Source: Streptomyces antimicrobicus | GTDB lineage: Bacteria; Actinomycetota; Actinomycetes; Streptomycetales; Streptomycetaceae | NCBI RefSeq assembly: GCF_020532625.1 | Contig: NZ_JAJAUY010000010.1 | Location: forward strand, 1-64,000 | Length of the DNA: 64,000 nucleotides | Direction of reading: 5' to 3' | Shown here: positions 12,100 to 22,207 of the stretch, piece after piece | Position numbering within the stretch: position 1 is the stretch's first letter | How the letters are laid out: each line of letters starts with the position of its first letter | Translations under genes and position numbers: made by a program | Notes under the pieces: model-generated | Seen by the model: the letters and a program-made list of their open reading frames with translations, nothing else | What the model was told of the DNA's origin: nothing | Databases searched by the model: none

Positions 12100-12122
12100 G
12101 TGCCACATCCTCTCAAACGTGC

Positions 12123-12158
12123 GGAACGGGCCCGCCCCCGAAGGGACGGACCCGTTCC
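12123..12158 (-). terminator. hairpin between rplQ and truA
   Basis: GGAACGGG pairs perfectly with CCCGTTCC across a GC-rich loop. It lies about 35 nt after the rplQ stop and could end the alpha operon or attenuate read-through into truA. Confidence 0.65.
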
Positions 12159-12192
12159 AAGCCTGACGGCTGAAGGCGATCCGGGAACCGGA

Positions 12193-12687
12193 TCAGGCCT
12201 CCTTGGTCTCCTCGGCCGGGGCCTCGGCGGCCTCGGTCTCGGTGGCCTCGGTCTTGGCGGCCTCGTCGGCCTCCTTGACGGCGCGCTTGGTGGCGGCCTC
12301 GGCCTCGGCGACGGTCGCCTTCTTGGCGATCTCGCCCTCGACCAGCTCGATCACGGCCATCGGGGCGTTGTCGCCACGACGGTTGCCGATCTTGGTGATG
12401 CGGGTGTAGCCACCCGGGCGCTCGGAGTAGCGCGGGGCGATCTCGGTGAAGAGCGTGTGGACGACGCTCTTGTCCGTGATCGTCTGCAGCACCAGGCGAC
12501 GGTTGTGGATGTCGCCCTTCTTCGCCTTGGTGATCAGGCGCTCGGCGACCGGACGCAGGCGGCGGGCCTTGGCCTCGGTCGTGGTGATGCGGCCGTGCTC
12601 GAAGAGCGACTTCGCGAGGTTCGCGAGCAGCAGCTTCTCGTGCGCGGCGGAGCCGCCGAGGCGGGCGCCCTTGGTGGGACGCGGCAT
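12193..12687 (-). CDS. rplQ: 50S ribosomal protein L17
   Basis: L17 (bL17) is 164 residues. The core begins [18 protein letters not shown] and contains [14 protein letters not shown], the family hallmark. The last 45 residues or so form an Ala/Glu/Thr-rich acidic tail seen in high-GC actinobacteria. The ATG at 12687 has GGAG about 8 nt upstream. It follows rpoA by 108 nt and is the last gene of the alpha cluster. Confidence 0.97.
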   Translation of the reverse strand: MPRPTKGARLGGSAAHEKLLLANLAKSLFEHGRITTTEAKARRLRPVAERLITKAKKGDIHNRRLVLQTITDKSVVHTLFTEIAPRYSERPGGYTRITKIGNRRGDNAPMAVIELVEGEIAKKATVAEAEAATKRAVKEADEAAKTEATETEAAEAPAEETKEA

Positions 12688-12795
12688 GGTGTTTCTCCTC
12701 TGTGCTGCACCGGCCGTGTCAGGTACCGGTGTCAGTTCCCTCAAGCGGTCGCGAGAGGGGTGTGCGGGGGGCGTGGACCCCCCGCAGGTCTCTTA

Positions 12796-13818
12796 CTAGT
12801 ACTGCTCGGTCTCGACGAAACCGGCGTCCGCGTCGTCGTCGGCGCCGAAGGCGTCGGCGGCGGCGGTCGGGTCGAACCCGGGCGGGCTGTCCTTCAGGGC
12901 CAGGCCCATGCCGGCCAGCTTCGCCTTGACCTCGTCGATCGACTTCGCACCGAAGTTGCGGATGTCGAGCAGGTCGGCCTCGGAGCGGGCGACGAGCTCA
13001 CCCACGGAGTGGATGCCCTCGCGCTTGAGGCAGTTGTACGACCGAACGGTGAGCTCCAGCTCCTCGATCGGCAGCGCCAGGTCGGCGGCCAGGGCGGCGT
13101 CCGTCGGGGACGGGCCCATGTCGATGCCCTCGGCGTCGATGTTGAGCTCGCGCGCCAGACCGAACAGCTCGACCAGGGTCTTGCCGGCGGACGCCATGGC
13201 GTCGCGCGGGCGCATGGCCTGCTTGGTCTCGACGTCGACGATCAGCTTGTCGAAGTCGGTGCGCTGCTCGACTCGGGTCGCCTCGACCTTGTAGGTGACC
13301 TTGAGGACCGGGCTGTAGATGGAGTCGACCGGGATGCGGCCGATCTCCTGGCCCAGCTGCTTGTTCTGGACGGCGGAGACGTAGCCGCGACCGCGCTCGA
13401 CGGTCAGCTCCATCTCCAGCTTGCCCTTGCCGTTCAGCGTGGCGAGGACGAGGTCCGGGTTGTGCACCTCGACACCGGCCGGCGGCGCGATGTCGGCGGC
13501 GGTGACCAGGCCGGGGCCCTGCTTGCGCAGGTACATCACGACGGGCTCGTCGTGCTCCGAGGAGACGACCAGCTGCTTGATGTTGAGGATGAGGTCGGTG
13601 ACGTCCTCCTTGACGCCCGGCACGGTGGTGAACTCGTGCAGGACACCGTCGATGCGGATGCTGGTGACAGCGGCACCCGGGATCGAGGAGAGGAGCGTAC
13701 GGCGCAGGGAGTTGCCGAGGGTGTAGCCGAAGCCCGGCTCCAGCGGCTCGATCACGAACCGCGAGCGGTACTCGTCGACGACCTCTTCGGTCAGCGAAGG
13801 ACGCTGAGCGATAAGCAT
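12796..13818 (-). CDS. rpoA: DNA-directed RNA polymerase subunit alpha
   Basis: The 340-residue alpha subunit nucleates core polymerase assembly through its N-terminal domain ([16 protein letters not shown] motif near 28-45). It contacts UP elements and activators through the C-terminal domain (about 250-310, with [17 protein letters not shown]). AAGGA precedes the ATG at 13818. It lies between rpsK and rplQ; no rpsD (S4) gene is present in this cluster, as is usual in Streptomyces. A hairpin upstream at 13880-13911 may modulate its expression relative to rpsK. Confidence 0.98.
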   Translation of the reverse strand: MLIAQRPSLTEEVVDEYRSRFVIEPLEPGFGYTLGNSLRRTLLSSIPGAAVTSIRIDGVLHEFTTVPGVKEDVTDLILNIKQLVVSSEHDEPVVMYLRKQGPGLVTAADIAPPAGVEVHNPDLVLATLNGKGKLEMELTVERGRGYVSAVQNKQLGQEIGRIPVDSIYSPVLKVTYKVEATRVEQRTDFDKLIVDVETKQAMRPRDAMASAGKTLVELFGLARELNIDAEGIDMGPSPTDAALAADLALPIEELELTVRSYNCLKREGIHSVGELVARSEADLLDIRNFGAKSIDEVKAKLAGMGLALKDSPPGFDPTAAADAFGADDDADAGFVETEQY

Positions 13819-13879
13819 GTCTTTTTCCTTCAGTCGTGGACGCCCACTATTTGACGTCCTCGGGGTACTGCAAGGGTAC

Positions 13880-13911
13880 GGGCGGCACGCCCCGAAGGGG
13901 GCGTACCGCCC
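13880..13911 (-). terminator. hairpin between rpsK and rpoA
   Basis: GGGCGGCACGCCCC pairs with a near-complementary downstream arm (one mismatch) around a GAAG-type loop. It lies 26 nt after rpsK and 62 nt before rpoA. It may act as a partial terminator or as a processing and stability element. Confidence 0.6.
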
Positions 13912-13936
13912 GAAAAGCCCAGGTCAACGCCAGGCG

Positions 13937-14341
13937 TCAGACGCGACGGCGCTTCGGCGGACGGCAGCCGTTGTGCGGCGTGGGGGTGACGTCCTGGATC
14001 GAGCCGACCTCGAGGCCGGTGGCCTGGAGGGAGCGGATCGCAGTCTCACGGCCGGAGCCGGGACCCTTGACGAAGACGTCGACCTTGCGCATGCCGTGCT
14101 CCTGCGCGCGGCGGGCGGCCGACTCGGCGGCCATCTGCGCGGCGAAGGGGGTGGACTTGCGCGAGCCCTTGAAGCCGACGTGGCCGGCGGAGGCCCAGGA
14201 GATCACGTTGCCGGACGGGTCCGTGATCGAGACGATGGTGTTGTTGAACGTGCTCTTGATGTGCGCGTGGCCGTGAGCGACGTTCTTCTTTTCCTTGCGG
14301 CGCACCTTCTTGGCAGCGCCCTGACGACCCTTGGGGGGCAT
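13937..14341 (-). CDS. rpsK: 30S ribosomal protein S11
   Basis: S11 (uS11) is 134 residues and lines the mRNA exit platform. It has [11 protein letters not shown] near residue 28 and the C-terminal [13 protein letters not shown] tail. The first 20 residues are Lys/Arg-rich as usual. GGAG lies 7 nt upstream of the ATG. It follows rpsM by 54 nt. Confidence 0.98.
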   Translation of the reverse strand: MPPKGRQGAAKKVRRKEKKNVAHGHAHIKSTFNNTIVSITDPSGNVISWASAGHVGFKGSRKSTPFAAQMAAESAARRAQEHGMRKVDVFVKGPGSGRETAIRSLQATGLEVGSIQDVTPTPHNGCRPPKRRRV

Positions 14342-14395
14342 GTCGTACTCCTACGGGAGGTGGTCGGTCCTACAGCGCAAGACCGCTGAACAGGA

Positions 14396-14776
14396 CTACT
14401 TCTTGCCCGGCTTCTTCTTGCCGGCGATGGCGCGACGCGGGCCCTTGCGGGTACGAGCGTTCGTGCTGGTGCGCTGACCGCGGACCGGCAGGCCACGGCG
14501 GTGACGCAGACCCTGGTAGCAGCCGATCTCCACCTTGCGGCGGATGTCGGCCTGGATCTCGCGGCGGAGGTCACCCTCGGTGCGGAGGTTGGCGTCCACG
14601 TACTCGCGGATCTTGACCAGGTCCTCTTCGGCCAGGTCACGAACGCGGGTGCTCGGGTTCACGCCGGTCGCGGCGAGGATCTCCTTGGACCGGGTGCGCC
14701 CGATACCGAAGACGTAGGTGAGTGCGATCTCCACGCGCTTTTCGCGCGGGATGTCAACACCGGAAACGCGTGCCAT
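14396..14776 (-). CDS. rpsM: 30S ribosomal protein S13
   Basis: S13 (uS13) is 126 residues and sits in the 30S head, where it contacts the large subunit and P-site tRNA. It begins [10 protein letters not shown] and contains the [13 protein letters not shown] motif near 90, with a lysine-rich C-terminus. It follows rpmJ across about 185 nt that hold no other gene. Confidence 0.98.
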   Translation of the reverse strand: MARVSGVDIPREKRVEIALTYVFGIGRTRSKEILAATGVNPSTRVRDLAEEDLVKIREYVDANLRTEGDLRREIQADIRRKVEIGCYQGLRHRRGLPVRGQRTSTNARTRKGPRRAIAGKKKPGKK

Positions 14777-14961
14777 TCAATGGCTCCTGTGTTAGTCGGG
14801 GGTCTTCCGCAAAGCCGCTCCCGACCGCCGTATGAGGTACGGATCGGGTCCCCGGCCCCCGCCGGAGGTGCCGCCGACCCTGTCCGGGCTGGGCGGGCTC
14901 TGCGTATTTACGTGTGTTGCGTCGCGCGAAGAACTGCGAGGTGCAGGTCGGTCGGCGTGCG

Positions 14962-15075
14962 TCAGCCCTGGCGCTGCTTGTGGCGCAGGTTGTCGCAGAT
15001 GACCATGACCCGGCCGTGACGGCGGATCACCTTGCACTTGTCGCAGATCTTCTTGACGCTCGGCTTGACCTTCAT
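14962..15075 (-). CDS. rpmJ: 50S ribosomal protein L36 (zinc-binding form)
   Basis: This 37-residue protein starts [11 protein letters not shown] and has the zinc ligands Cys11, Cys14, Cys27 and His32, so it is the C+ form of bL36. It lies between infA and rpsM, the conserved place. Streptomyces often carry a second zinc-free paralogue elsewhere under zinc control; none is in this window. Confidence 0.97.
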   Translation of the reverse strand: MKVKPSVKKICDKCKVIRRHGRVMVICDNLRHKQRQG

Positions 15076-15146
15076 GTTCTTAAGGTTCTCCGGGTCAGTG
15101 CCACCACCCGCGCCGGGAAGACCCCAGGCGGGAGCAGGAGCAAGAT

Positions 15147-15368
15147 CTACTTGTATCGGTAGACGATCCGGCCACGCGTCAGGTCGTACGGAGAGAGCTC
15201 CACCACGACCCGGTCATCCGGGAGGATACGGATGTAGTGCATCCGCATCTTTCCGCTGATGTGCGCGAGGACCTTGTGACCGTTCTGGAGTTCCACCTTG
15301 AACATGGCGTTCGGGAGGGACTCGATCACGGTGCCCTCGATCTCGATGGCACCTTGCTTCTTGGCCAC
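15147..15368 (-). CDS. infA: translation initiation factor IF-1
   Basis: IF-1 is 73 residues, an OB-fold protein that occupies the 30S A site during initiation. The sequence [13 protein letters not shown] and the C-terminal [11 protein letters not shown] are diagnostic. The GTG at 15368 has AAAGG 6 nt upstream and yields the standard length; an upstream in-frame extension is spurious. It is followed by rpmJ and preceded by map at about 140 nt. Confidence 0.97.
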   Translation of the reverse strand: MAKKQGAIEIEGTVIESLPNAMFKVELQNGHKVLAHISGKMRMHYIRILPDDRVVVELSPYDLTRGRIVYRYK

Positions 15369-15506
15369 GCTTCGCCTTTCGAATCGGCTACCTTGATCAG
15401 CTCGCTGCACCATGCGGACATGGAGATGCACGCGAGCCGACGAGTCAGTCTACGTCAGGGCACCCAGAAAGACGAATCCGGAAAGTTTGCCCACGAGTCT
15501 AGATCA

Positions 15507-16367
15507 TTACGCCGACAGGTCGAGGGGGTCGGGGGCGGTCGTGACGCCGTACTGCGCCAGCTTCGCCTTGCCGCAGTCCGGGGCGGTCAGCACGAGGGGG
15601 CCCTCCTCGGTCAGGGCGACCGAGTGCTCCCAGTGCGAGGACCACGTGCCGTCGGTGGTGACGACCGTCCAGTCGTCGGAGAGCACCTCGGTCTGGGCGG
15701 TGCCCAGCGACACCATCGGCTCGATGGCCAGGCAGACACCCGGCACCAGCTTGATCCCCTTGCCGCGCTTGCGCGAGACGTAGTTCAGCAGGTGCGGGTC
15801 CATGTGCATCTCCGAGCCGATGCCGTGGCCGCCGTAGTCCTCGATGATCCCGAAGCGCCCGAGGCTGTGGTCACCGGTGGCCGGGCGCGGCTGGCGCTTG
15901 ATGAAGGTCTCGATGGCGCGCGAGATGTCCACCAGGCGGTTGCCGAGCTTCATGGCCGCGATACCGGCCCACATGGACTCCTCGGTCACCCGGGAGAGCT
16001 CGATCAGCTCCGGGGCGTGACCGGTGCCGACGAAGGCGGTGTAGGCCGCGTCGCCGTGCCAGCCGTCGACGATGGCGCCGGCGTCGATCGAGATGACGTC
16101 ACCGTCCTTGAGGACCGTCTTCTCGTCCGGGATGCCGTGGACGACGACCTCGTTGACCGAGGTGCAGATGGTCGCCGGGAAGCCGCCGTAGCCGAGGAAG
16201 TTCGACTTCGCCCCGTGGTCGGCGATGACCTTGCGGGCCACCATGTCCAGGTCGCGCGTGGTGGCACCCGGCACGGCCGCCTCCCGGGTCGCCTCGTGGA
16301 TCGCTGCGACGACCAGGCCGGCCTCCCGCATCTTCGCGATCTGCTCGGGGGTCTTCAGCTGGACCAT
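15507..16367 (-). CDS. map: type I methionine aminopeptidase
   Basis: This 286-residue enzyme removes the initiator methionine from nascent proteins. The five metal ligands of the pita-bread fold can be placed in D-A-G-A-I-V-D-G-W-H-G-D (two Asp), the G-H-G-I-G-S-E-M-H segment (His), L-A-I-E-P-M (Glu) and the later S-x-x-W-E-H-S-V-A-L-T-E (Glu). The ATG at 16367 begins M-V-Q-L-K-T-P-E-Q-I-A-K-M-R-E-A-G, the normal N-terminus. AAGG lies about 9 nt upstream. It follows adk in the secY-adk-map-infA order. Confidence 0.96.
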   Translation of the reverse strand: MVQLKTPEQIAKMREAGLVVAAIHEATREAAVPGATTRDLDMVARKVIADHGAKSNFLGYGGFPATICTSVNEVVVHGIPDEKTVLKDGDVISIDAGAIVDGWHGDAAYTAFVGTGHAPELIELSRVTEESMWAGIAAMKLGNRLVDISRAIETFIKRQPRPATGDHSLGRFGIIEDYGGHGIGSEMHMDPHLLNYVSRKRGKGIKLVPGVCLAIEPMVSLGTAQTEVLSDDWTVVTTDGTWSSHWEHSVALTEEGPLVLTAPDCGKAKLAQYGVTTAPDPLDLSA

Positions 16368-16458
16368 GGGGGTGTGCCTTCCACCTTCGAATCGGGACTT
16401 CTCAACAGTACGGCCGCGGCGTCCGGTGGACACCGCGGCCGTACGGAGGTACTGCGGA

Positions 16459-17106
16459 CTACTTCTTCAGCGCGTCCATCGCACGCCGGGTGACGTCCTT
16501 GACCTCGCCGAGGGCGGAGATCGTCACCAGCAGGCCCTGGGCCTTGTAGTAGTCGATGATCGGCTCGGTCTGCGTGTGGTAGACCTCCAGCCGGGTGCGC
16601 ACGGTCGCCTCGGAGTCGTCGCTGCGCTGGTAGAGCTCGCCACCGCAGGTGTCGCAGACGCCCGGCACCTTCGGCGGGGTGTACGTCTCGTGGAAGACGT
16701 GCGCCGAGTCGTTGCGGCAGATCCGGCGGCCCGCGATGCGCTTGACGACCTCGTCCTCCGCGACCTCCAGGTCGAGGACGGCGTCCAGCTTCATGCCGGC
16801 GTCCTTGAGCATCGCGTCGAGCGCCTCGGCCTGCGAGACGTTGCGCGGGAAGCCGTCGAGGAGGAAGCCGCCGGCCGCGTCGGGCTGCTGCATCCGGTCC
16901 TTGGCCATGCCGACGGTGATCTCGTCGGGCACGAGCTTGCCGTCGTCCATGAAGGACTTGGCGCGCAGGCCCAGCTCCGTGTTCTGGCTGATGTTGGCGC
17001 GGAACAGGTCACCCGTGGAGATGTGCGGGATCGACAGGTTCTTGGCAAGGAACGCGGCCTGCGTTCCCTTGCCCGCACCGGGAGGCCCGACGAGGACGAT
17101 ACGCAT
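16459..17106 (-). CDS. adk: adenylate kinase
   Basis: This 215-residue enzyme interconverts ATP, ADP and AMP. It has the P-loop G-P-P-G-A-G-K-G-T at residues 7-15 and the D-G-F-P-R-N motif near 84. The LID domain contains C-D-T-C-G-G-E but only a partial first cysteine pair (C-R-N-D-S-A-H), so a zinc site would have to use a mixed ligand set. The ATG overlaps the secY stop by one base (TGATG), implying translational coupling. Confidence 0.97.
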   Translation of the reverse strand: MRIVLVGPPGAGKGTQAAFLAKNLSIPHISTGDLFRANISQNTELGLRAKSFMDDGKLVPDEITVGMAKDRMQQPDAAGGFLLDGFPRNVSQAEALDAMLKDAGMKLDAVLDLEVAEDEVVKRIAGRRICRNDSAHVFHETYTPPKVPGVCDTCGGELYQRSDDSEATVRTRLEVYHTQTEPIIDYYKAQGLLVTISALGEVKDVTRRAMDALKK

Positions 17107-18419
17107 CAGCGGAGGAACCCTTCGTAATTGCGCTGCTGGAGCTGGCTCTCGATCTGCTTCACGGTTTCCAGACCCACACCCACGATGATGAGGATGCTCG
17201 TCCCGCCGAACGGGAAGTTCTGGTTCGCTCCGAAGCCGGCCAACGCCATCGTCGGCACAAGAGCGATGAGACCCAGGTACAGCGACCCCGGCCAGGTGAT
17301 CCGGTTGAGCACGTAGCTCAGGTACTCGGCAGTAGGACGGCCCGCCCGGATACCCGGGATGAAGCCACCATACTTCTTCATGTTGTCCGCGACTTCCTCC
17401 GGGTTGAACGAAATCGCCACGTAGAAGAAGGCGAAGAAGACGATCAGGAGGAAGTAGGCGGCGATGTAGTAGGGGTGGTCACCCTTGACGAAGTGCTTCT
17501 GGATCCAGGTGGCCCAGCCCGCGGTGGACCCGCTGAACTGGACGATCAAGGCCGGGATGTAGAGCAGCGACGAGGCGAAGATGACGGGAATCACACCCGC
17601 CTGGTTCACCTTGAGCGGGATGTAGGTGGACGTTCCGCCGTACGCGCGGCGGCCGATCATGCGCTTCGCGTACTGGACGGGGATCCGGCGCTGGGCCTGC
17701 TCGACGAAGACGACGAGGGCGACCATCGCGAGACCGACCAGGATGACGACGCCGAACTCCACCCAGCCGTCGGCGATCTTGCCCTGGAGCTTGATCTGCC
17801 ACAGCGCGCTGACGAAGCCGGCGGCGATCGAGATGAACATCAGGATCGACATGCCGTTGCCGATGCCGCGGTCGGTGATGAGCTCGCCGAGCCACATGAC
17901 GACACAGGTACCGGCGGTCATGGTGACGACCATGACGACGGTGGCGAAGATCGAGCGGTCGGGCACGATCTGGCCGGCGACCGTGCAGCCCTGGAACAGG
18001 GCGCCGGAGCGGGCGGTGGCGACGAGGCCGGTCCCCTGGAGGATGGCGAGCGCGACCGTCAGATAACGCGTGTACTGCGTGATCTTCGCCGTGCCGCTCT
18101 GGCCCTCCTTCTTGAGGTTCTCCAGCTTGGGGATGACCACGGTCAGCAGCTGGAGGATGATGCTCGCCGTGATGTACGGCATGATGCCGAGCGCGAAGAT
18201 CGTGATCTGCAGCAGCGCGCCGCCACTGAACATGTTGACCAGCCCGAACAGGCTGTTGCTGGTGCCAGCCTGGTCCACACACTGCTGGACGAACTTGTAG
18301 CTCACGCCGGGTACCGGGATGTGGGACCCGAGCCGGAACAGCACGATGATGCCGAGCGTGAAGAGCAGCTTCTTGCGCAGGTCGGGCGTCTTGAACGCCC
18401 GGGCGAACGCGGTGAGCAC
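17106..18419 (-). CDS. secY: preprotein translocase subunit SecY
   Basis: SecY is the 437-residue pore subunit of the Sec translocon with ten transmembrane helices. It begins M-L-T-A-F-A-R-A-F-K-T-P-D-L-R-K-K-L-L and contains the P-G-I-R-x-G-x-P-T motif in the C4-C5 cytoplasmic region. The start is a GTG at 18419 with GGAGG immediately upstream. It begins the secY-adk-map group, 187 nt after rplO with a strong hairpin in between. Its partner secE is at 57.1 kb in this window. Confidence 0.98.
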   Translation of the reverse strand: MLTAFARAFKTPDLRKKLLFTLGIIVLFRLGSHIPVPGVSYKFVQQCVDQAGTSNSLFGLVNMFSGGALLQITIFALGIMPYITASIILQLLTVVIPKLENLKKEGQSGTAKITQYTRYLTVALAILQGTGLVATARSGALFQGCTVAGQIVPDRSIFATVVMVVTMTAGTCVVMWLGELITDRGIGNGMSILMFISIAAGFVSALWQIKLQGKIADGWVEFGVVILVGLAMVALVVFVEQAQRRIPVQYAKRMIGRRAYGGTSTYIPLKVNQAGVIPVIFASSLLYIPALIVQFSGSTAGWATWIQKHFVKGDHPYYIAAYFLLIVFFAFFYVAISFNPEEVADNMKKYGGFIPGIRAGRPTAEYLSYVLNRITWPGSLYLGLIALVPTMALAGFGANQNFPFGGTSILIIVGVGLETVKQIESQLQQRNYEGFLR

Positions 18420-18540
18420 GGTGCCTCCTGCGACCCCCGCGCTACTGCGTCAGAGGTGACGGTCTGAGGAATCGATGTGTACGACAAAGCAAAGGTGCAG
18501 GCCACCTTACCGGCGTCTGCGCCCCCCGTGGAACGACCAA

Positions 18541-18572
18541 CCGGGGATGCCCCATTTGTGAGGCATCCCCGG
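18541..18572 (-). terminator. hairpin between rplO and secY
   Basis: CCGGGGATGCC and GGCATCCCCGG form a perfect 11-bp stem with a 10-nt loop, 35 nt downstream of rplO. The minus strand continues TTGGTCG, without a long U tract. It probably attenuates or separates the spc ribosomal genes from secY. Confidence 0.75.
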
Positions 18573-18606
18573 TCGGTTTCACTCGCTATGAGTCACTGGA
18601 CTCGTC

Positions 18607-19062
18607 TCAGACGAGCTCGGTGACCGTGCCGCCGGCGGCGGCAATCTTCTCCTTGGCGGAGGCGGAGACGGCGTCGACCGTCACCTGCAGCGCCACGGAG
18701 ATCTCGCCCTGGCCCAGGACCTTGACGAGCTGGTTCTTGCGCACGGCACCCTTGGCGACCAGGTCGGCCACGGTGACCTCGCCACCCTGCGGGTACAGGG
18801 CGGCCAGCTTGTCCAGGTTGACGACCTGGAACTCGGTGCGGAACGGGTTCTTGAAGCCCTTCAGCTTCGGGAGGCGCATGTGGAGCGGCATCTGGCCACC
18901 CTCGAAGCGCTCCGGAACCTGGTAGCGGGCCTTGGTGCCCTTGGTACCACGACCGGCCGTCTTACCCTTCGACGCCTCACCACGACCGACACGGGTCTTG
19001 GCGGTCTTGGCGCCCGGGGCGGGACGGAGGTTGTGGATCTTGAGCGGGTTGTTCTCCGCCAT
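18607..19062 (-). CDS. rplO: 50S ribosomal protein L15
   Basis: L15 (uL15) is 151 residues. The basic Gly-rich N-terminus ([19 protein letters not shown]) and G-F-K-N-P-F-R near 78 identify it. GGAGG lies about 10 nt before the ATG, inside the rpmD end; only 2 nt separate the genes. Confidence 0.98.
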   Translation of the reverse strand: MAENNPLKIHNLRPAPGAKTAKTRVGRGEASKGKTAGRGTKGTKARYQVPERFEGGQMPLHMRLPKLKGFKNPFRTEFQVVNLDKLAALYPQGGEVTVADLVAKGAVRKNQLVKVLGQGEISVALQVTVDAVSASAKEKIAAAGGTVTELV

Positions 19063-19064
19063 GA

Positions 19065-19247
19065 TCAGTCGACCTCCTCAACCGTCACGAGGTGGCGGAC
19101 GGTGTGCACCATGCCGCGGAACTCGGGGCGGTCCTCCTTGACGACCACGTCGTTGACCCGCTTGAGGCCAAGCGAACGCAGGGTGTCGCGGTGGTTCTGC
19201 TTGCTGCCGATGTACGACTTCGTCTGCGTGATCTTGAGGCGGGCCAT
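19065..19247 (-). CDS. rpmD: 50S ribosomal protein L30
   Basis: L30 (uL30) is 60 residues, starting [14 protein letters not shown] with L-R-S-L-G-L-K-R-V and M-V-H-T-V-R-H-L-V motifs. Its ATG overlaps the rpsE stop by one base (TGATG). Confidence 0.97.
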   Translation of the reverse strand: MARLKITQTKSYIGSKQNHRDTLRSLGLKRVNDVVVKEDRPEFRGMVHTVRHLVTVEEVD

Positions 19248-19852
19248 CAGACACCCGCCCCAGCGCGCGCACGAAGGAGAGCCGCGGGAGCGACGTCCTC
19301 GAGCGGCAGACCGCGGCGGGCCGCGATCTCCTCGGGACGCTGCAGGCCCTTCAGGGCCTCCACGGTCGCGTGCACGATGTTGATCGCGTTGTCGGAGCCG
19401 AGCGACTTCGACAGGATGTCGTGAACGCCGGCGCACTCCAGGACGGCGCGCACCGGGCCACCGGCGATCACACCGGTACCGGGGGAAGCAGGCTTCAGCA
19501 GGACGACGCCCGCAGCCTTCTCACCCTGGACGGGGTGCGGGATGGTGCCCTGGATACGGGGGACCTTGAAGAAGTGCTTCTTGGCCTCCTCCACACCCTT
19601 GGCGATGGCGGCCGGCACCTCCTTGGCCTTGCCGTAACCGACACCCACGGTGCCGTCACCGTCACCCACCACGACGAGCGCGGTGAAGGAGAAACGACGA
19701 CCACCCTTGACAACCTTGGCGACGCGGTTGATCGCGACTACGCGCTCAACGTACGCGGTCTTCTCGGCGGCAGCAGCGCCACCGTCGCGACCCTTCCGGT
19801 CCCGCCGCTCGCCGCCACCGGCACCGCTGCCGCGGCGCTGGGGTCCAGCCAT
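19247..19852 (-). CDS. rpsE: 30S ribosomal protein S5
   Basis: S5 (uS5) is 201 residues, part of the mRNA entry and decoding-accuracy region. The double-stranded RNA-binding-like domain begins near [19 protein letters not shown], and the V-G-Y-G-K-A-x-E-V-P motif follows. The first 35 residues are a Gly/Arg-rich extension common in Streptomyces. It is followed by rpmD with a one-base overlap. Confidence 0.98.
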   Translation of the reverse strand: MAGPQRRGSGAGGGERRDRKGRDGGAAAAEKTAYVERVVAINRVAKVVKGGRRFSFTALVVVGDGDGTVGVGYGKAKEVPAAIAKGVEEAKKHFFKVPRIQGTIPHPVQGEKAAGVVLLKPASPGTGVIAGGPVRAVLECAGVHDILSKSLGSDNAINIVHATVEALKGLQRPEEIAARRGLPLEDVAPAALLRARAGAGV

Positions 19853-19897
19853 TGGATTACCTCTCTCTGTTACGTCCGTTAGTCCCGGAACCGGGGC

Positions 19898-20281
19898 CTA
19901 GAACTTCAGCCCGGCTTCGCGGGCGGCGTCAGCCAGAGCGGCAATGCGCCCGGCGTACCTGTTGCCACCACGGTCGAACACGACGGCCTCGACACCGGCG
20001 GCCTTGGCGCGCTCGGCGACCAGGGCGCCGACCTGCTTGGCCGCCGCGGACTTGTCACCCTCGCCACCACGGATCGACGCGTCCAGGTGGGACGCCGACG
20101 CCAGGGTGTGACCCTTGAGGTCGTCGATGACCTGGGCGGTGATACCGCGGTTGCTGCGGGTCACGACGAGGCGCGGACGCTCCGCCGTACCCGAGATGCT
20201 CTTGCGGATGCGGATGTGGCGGCGGGCCTTGGCGGCCCGCTTGTAAGCGTCGCCCTTGGCGATCTTCACACCGTATGCCAT
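19898..20281 (-). CDS. rplR: 50S ribosomal protein L18
   Basis: L18 (uL18) is 127 residues and binds 5S rRNA. It starts [11 protein letters not shown] and contains R-R-H-I-R-I-R-K and the C-terminal [25 protein letters not shown] block. It begins 4 nt after the rplF stop, so the two are coupled. Confidence 0.97.
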   Translation of the reverse strand: MAYGVKIAKGDAYKRAAKARRHIRIRKSISGTAERPRLVVTRSNRGITAQVIDDLKGHTLASASHLDASIRGGEGDKSAAAKQVGALVAERAKAAGVEAVVFDRGGNRYAGRIAALADAAREAGLKF

Positions 20282-20285
20282 GGCT

Positions 20286-20825
20286 TTACTTACCAGCCTT
20301 TCCGACCTTGCGGCGGATGACCTCGCCCGCGTACTTGACGCCCTTGGCCTTGTACGGGTCGGGCTTCCGCAGCTTGCGGATGTTCGCGGCGACCTCGCCG
20401 ACCTTCTGCTTGTCGATGCCCTCGACCGAGAACTTGGTCGGCGACTCGACCTTGAAGGAGATGCCCTCGGGGGCCTCCACCAGGATCGGGTGGCTGTAGC
20501 CGAGCTGGAACTCCAGAGCGGAGCCCTTCGCGGCAACGCGGTAACCGACACCGCTGATCTCGAGCGCCTTGGTGTATCCCGTGGTCACACCGGTGATCAT
20601 GTTGGCCACCAGCGTGCGGGACAGGCCGTGCAGGGCCTTGTTCTGACGCTCGTCGTTCGGACGGGTGACGTTCAGAACGCCGTCCTCGCCCTTAACGATC
20701 TCGATGGGGGCGGCGACGGTGTGCGTCAGGGAGCCCTTCGAGCCCTTGACGGTGACCGTACGGCCATCGATGGTGACGTCCACGCCGGCGGGAACCGGGA
20801 TGGGGAGCTTGCCGATACGAGACAT
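20286..20825 (-). CDS. rplF: 50S ribosomal protein L6
   Basis: L6 (uL6) is 179 residues with two related domains near the factor-binding site. It begins [12 protein letters not shown] and ends with the [16 protein letters not shown] segment. It lies 20 nt downstream of rpsH. Confidence 0.98.
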   Translation of the reverse strand: MSRIGKLPIPVPAGVDVTIDGRTVTVKGSKGSLTHTVAAPIEIVKGEDGVLNVTRPNDERQNKALHGLSRTLVANMITGVTTGYTKALEISGVGYRVAAKGSALEFQLGYSHPILVEAPEGISFKVESPTKFSVEGIDKQKVGEVAANIRKLRKPDPYKAKGVKYAGEVIRRKVGKAGK

Positions 20826-20845
20826 AGCTTTTCCTCCGTTCCCGA

Positions 20846-21244
20846 CTACCAGACGTAGGCGAGGACTTCCCCACCCACGCCCTTCTTCTGCGCCTGCTGG
20901 CCGGTCAGGAGACCGTGGGACGTGGAGATGATCGCCACGCCCAGGCCGCCGAGGACCTTCGGCAGGTTGGTGGACTTCGCGTAGACACGCAGACCCGGCT
21001 TCGAGATCCGCTTGATGCCGGCGATCGAGCGCTCGCGGTTCGGACCGAACTTCAGCTCGAGGACGAGGTTCTTGCCGACCTCGGCGTCCTCGACCTTCCA
21101 GCCGGTGATGAAACCCTCCTGCTTGAGGATTTCCGCGATGTGCGACTTGATCTTGCTGTGCGGCATCACGACGGTGTCGTGGTACGCCGAGTTAGCGTTA
21201 CGCAGACGCGTGAGCATGTCTGCGATCGGGTCAGTCATGGTCAT
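20846..21244 (-). CDS. rpsH: 30S ribosomal protein S8
   Basis: S8 (uS8) is 132 residues, binds the central domain of 16S rRNA and in many bacteria represses the spc operon. It starts [16 protein letters not shown] and has the C-terminal [10 protein letters not shown] motif. A second in-frame ATG lies two codons in; the first has AAGG 7 nt upstream. A 214-nt spacer separates it from rpsZ, unusually long for this cluster, and could hold a processing or promoter site. Confidence 0.97.
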   Translation of the reverse strand: MTMTDPIADMLTRLRNANSAYHDTVVMPHSKIKSHIAEILKQEGFITGWKVEDAEVGKNLVLELKFGPNRERSIAGIKRISKPGLRVYAKSTNLPKVLGGLGVAIISTSHGLLTGQQAQKKGVGGEVLAYVW

Positions 21245-21464
21245 GAATTGGCCTTCGGCCTCTCTCGCCGGGGTTTCCTGTATGCGCCATCCCTCTCCCC
21301 GTACTCAGACGGGACGGGTGCGGCGCGGGGACCTACGGCGTAGTAAGTCGTACGGGCGGCGGACGCCCAACCCCACTAGCCTACGCCATGGGGGCCGGGC
21401 CTCCGCCGACCCAGATGCTTACCGAGAGTTACCGGCAAACCCAACTGTCCGAGGACAGAAGGAT

Positions 21465-21650
21465 TTACCAGGAGCTCTTGGTCACGCCCGGCAGCTCGCC
21501 ACGGTGAGCCATCTCACGGAGGCACACGCGGCACAGGCCGAACTTGCGGTACACGGAGTGCGGGCGGCCGCAGCGCTGGCAGCGGGTGTACGCACGCACA
21601 CCGAACTTGGGCTTACGAGCAGCCTTGGCAATCAGAGCCTTCTTCGCCAT
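21465..21650 (-). CDS. rpsZ: 30S ribosomal protein S14 type Z (zinc-binding)
   Basis: This 61-residue S14 (uS14) has the four zinc cysteines at 24, 27, 40 and 43 (C-x-x-C ... C-x-x-C). It is the short zinc-dependent form rather than the long S14. It begins [16 protein letters not shown] and lies 5 nt downstream of rplE. Confidence 0.96.
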   Translation of the reverse strand: MAKKALIAKAARKPKFGVRAYTRCQRCGRPHSVYRKFGLCRVCLREMAHRGELPGVTKSSW

Positions 21651-21655
21651 CTCGC

Positions 21656-22207
21656 TTACGCCTCCTTGAACGGGAAGCCGAGGTGACGAAGGAGGGCCCG
21701 GCCCTCGTCGTCGTTGGTCGCCGTGGTCACCACGGTGATGTCCATACCCCGGACGCGGTCGATCTTGTCCTGGTCGATCTCGTGGAACATGACCTGCTCC
21801 GTGAGACCGAAGGTGTAGTTGCCACGGCCGTCGAACTGCTTCGGGGACAGGCCGCGGAAGTCGCGGATGCGCGGCAGCGCGAGCGACAGGGTGCGGTCCA
21901 GGAACTCCCACATGCGGTCGCCACGGAGGGTGACGTGGGCACCGATCGGCTGACCCTCGCGCAGCTTGAACTGCGCGATGGACTTGCGGGCCTTGGTGAC
22001 GGCCGGCTTCTGACCGGTGATCGTGGTGAGGTCACGGACAGCGCCGTCGATCAGCTTCGAGTCACGGGCGGCGTCGCCGACACCCATGTTCACGACGATC
22101 TTGACGAGGCCGGGGATCTGCATGACGTTCTCGTACTTGAACTCGTCACGCAGCTTGCCCGCGATCTCCTCGCGGTACTTCGTCTTCAGACGCGGAGTGG
22201 TAGCCAT
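21656..22207 (-). CDS. rplE: 50S ribosomal protein L5
   Basis: L5 (uL5) is 183 residues and contacts 5S rRNA and P-site tRNA. It shows [14 protein letters not shown] near 29 and the R-D-F-R-G-L motif. Its ATG overlaps the rplX stop by one base (TGATG). Confidence 0.98.
   Translation of the reverse strand: MATTPRLKTKYREEIAGKLRDEFKYENVMQIPGLVKIVVNMGVGDAARDSKLIDGAVRDLTTITGQKPAVTKARKSIAQFKLREGQPIGAHVTLRGDRMWEFLDRTLSLALPRIRDFRGLSPKQFDGRGNYTFGLTEQVMFHEIDQDKIDRVRGMDITVVTTATNDDEGRALLRHLGFPFKEA

Noticed and set aside
8623-13854. A 1743-codon plus-strand open frame spanning five genes
   Set aside because: It runs antisense to the glycosyltransferase, ABC-F, truA, rplQ and rpoA genes, all of which have clear family motifs; high GC removes stop codons.
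15369-15431. Longer infA start 21 codons upstream
   Set aside because: IF-1 is about 73 residues across bacteria and AAAGG sits at the correct distance from the GTG at 15368.
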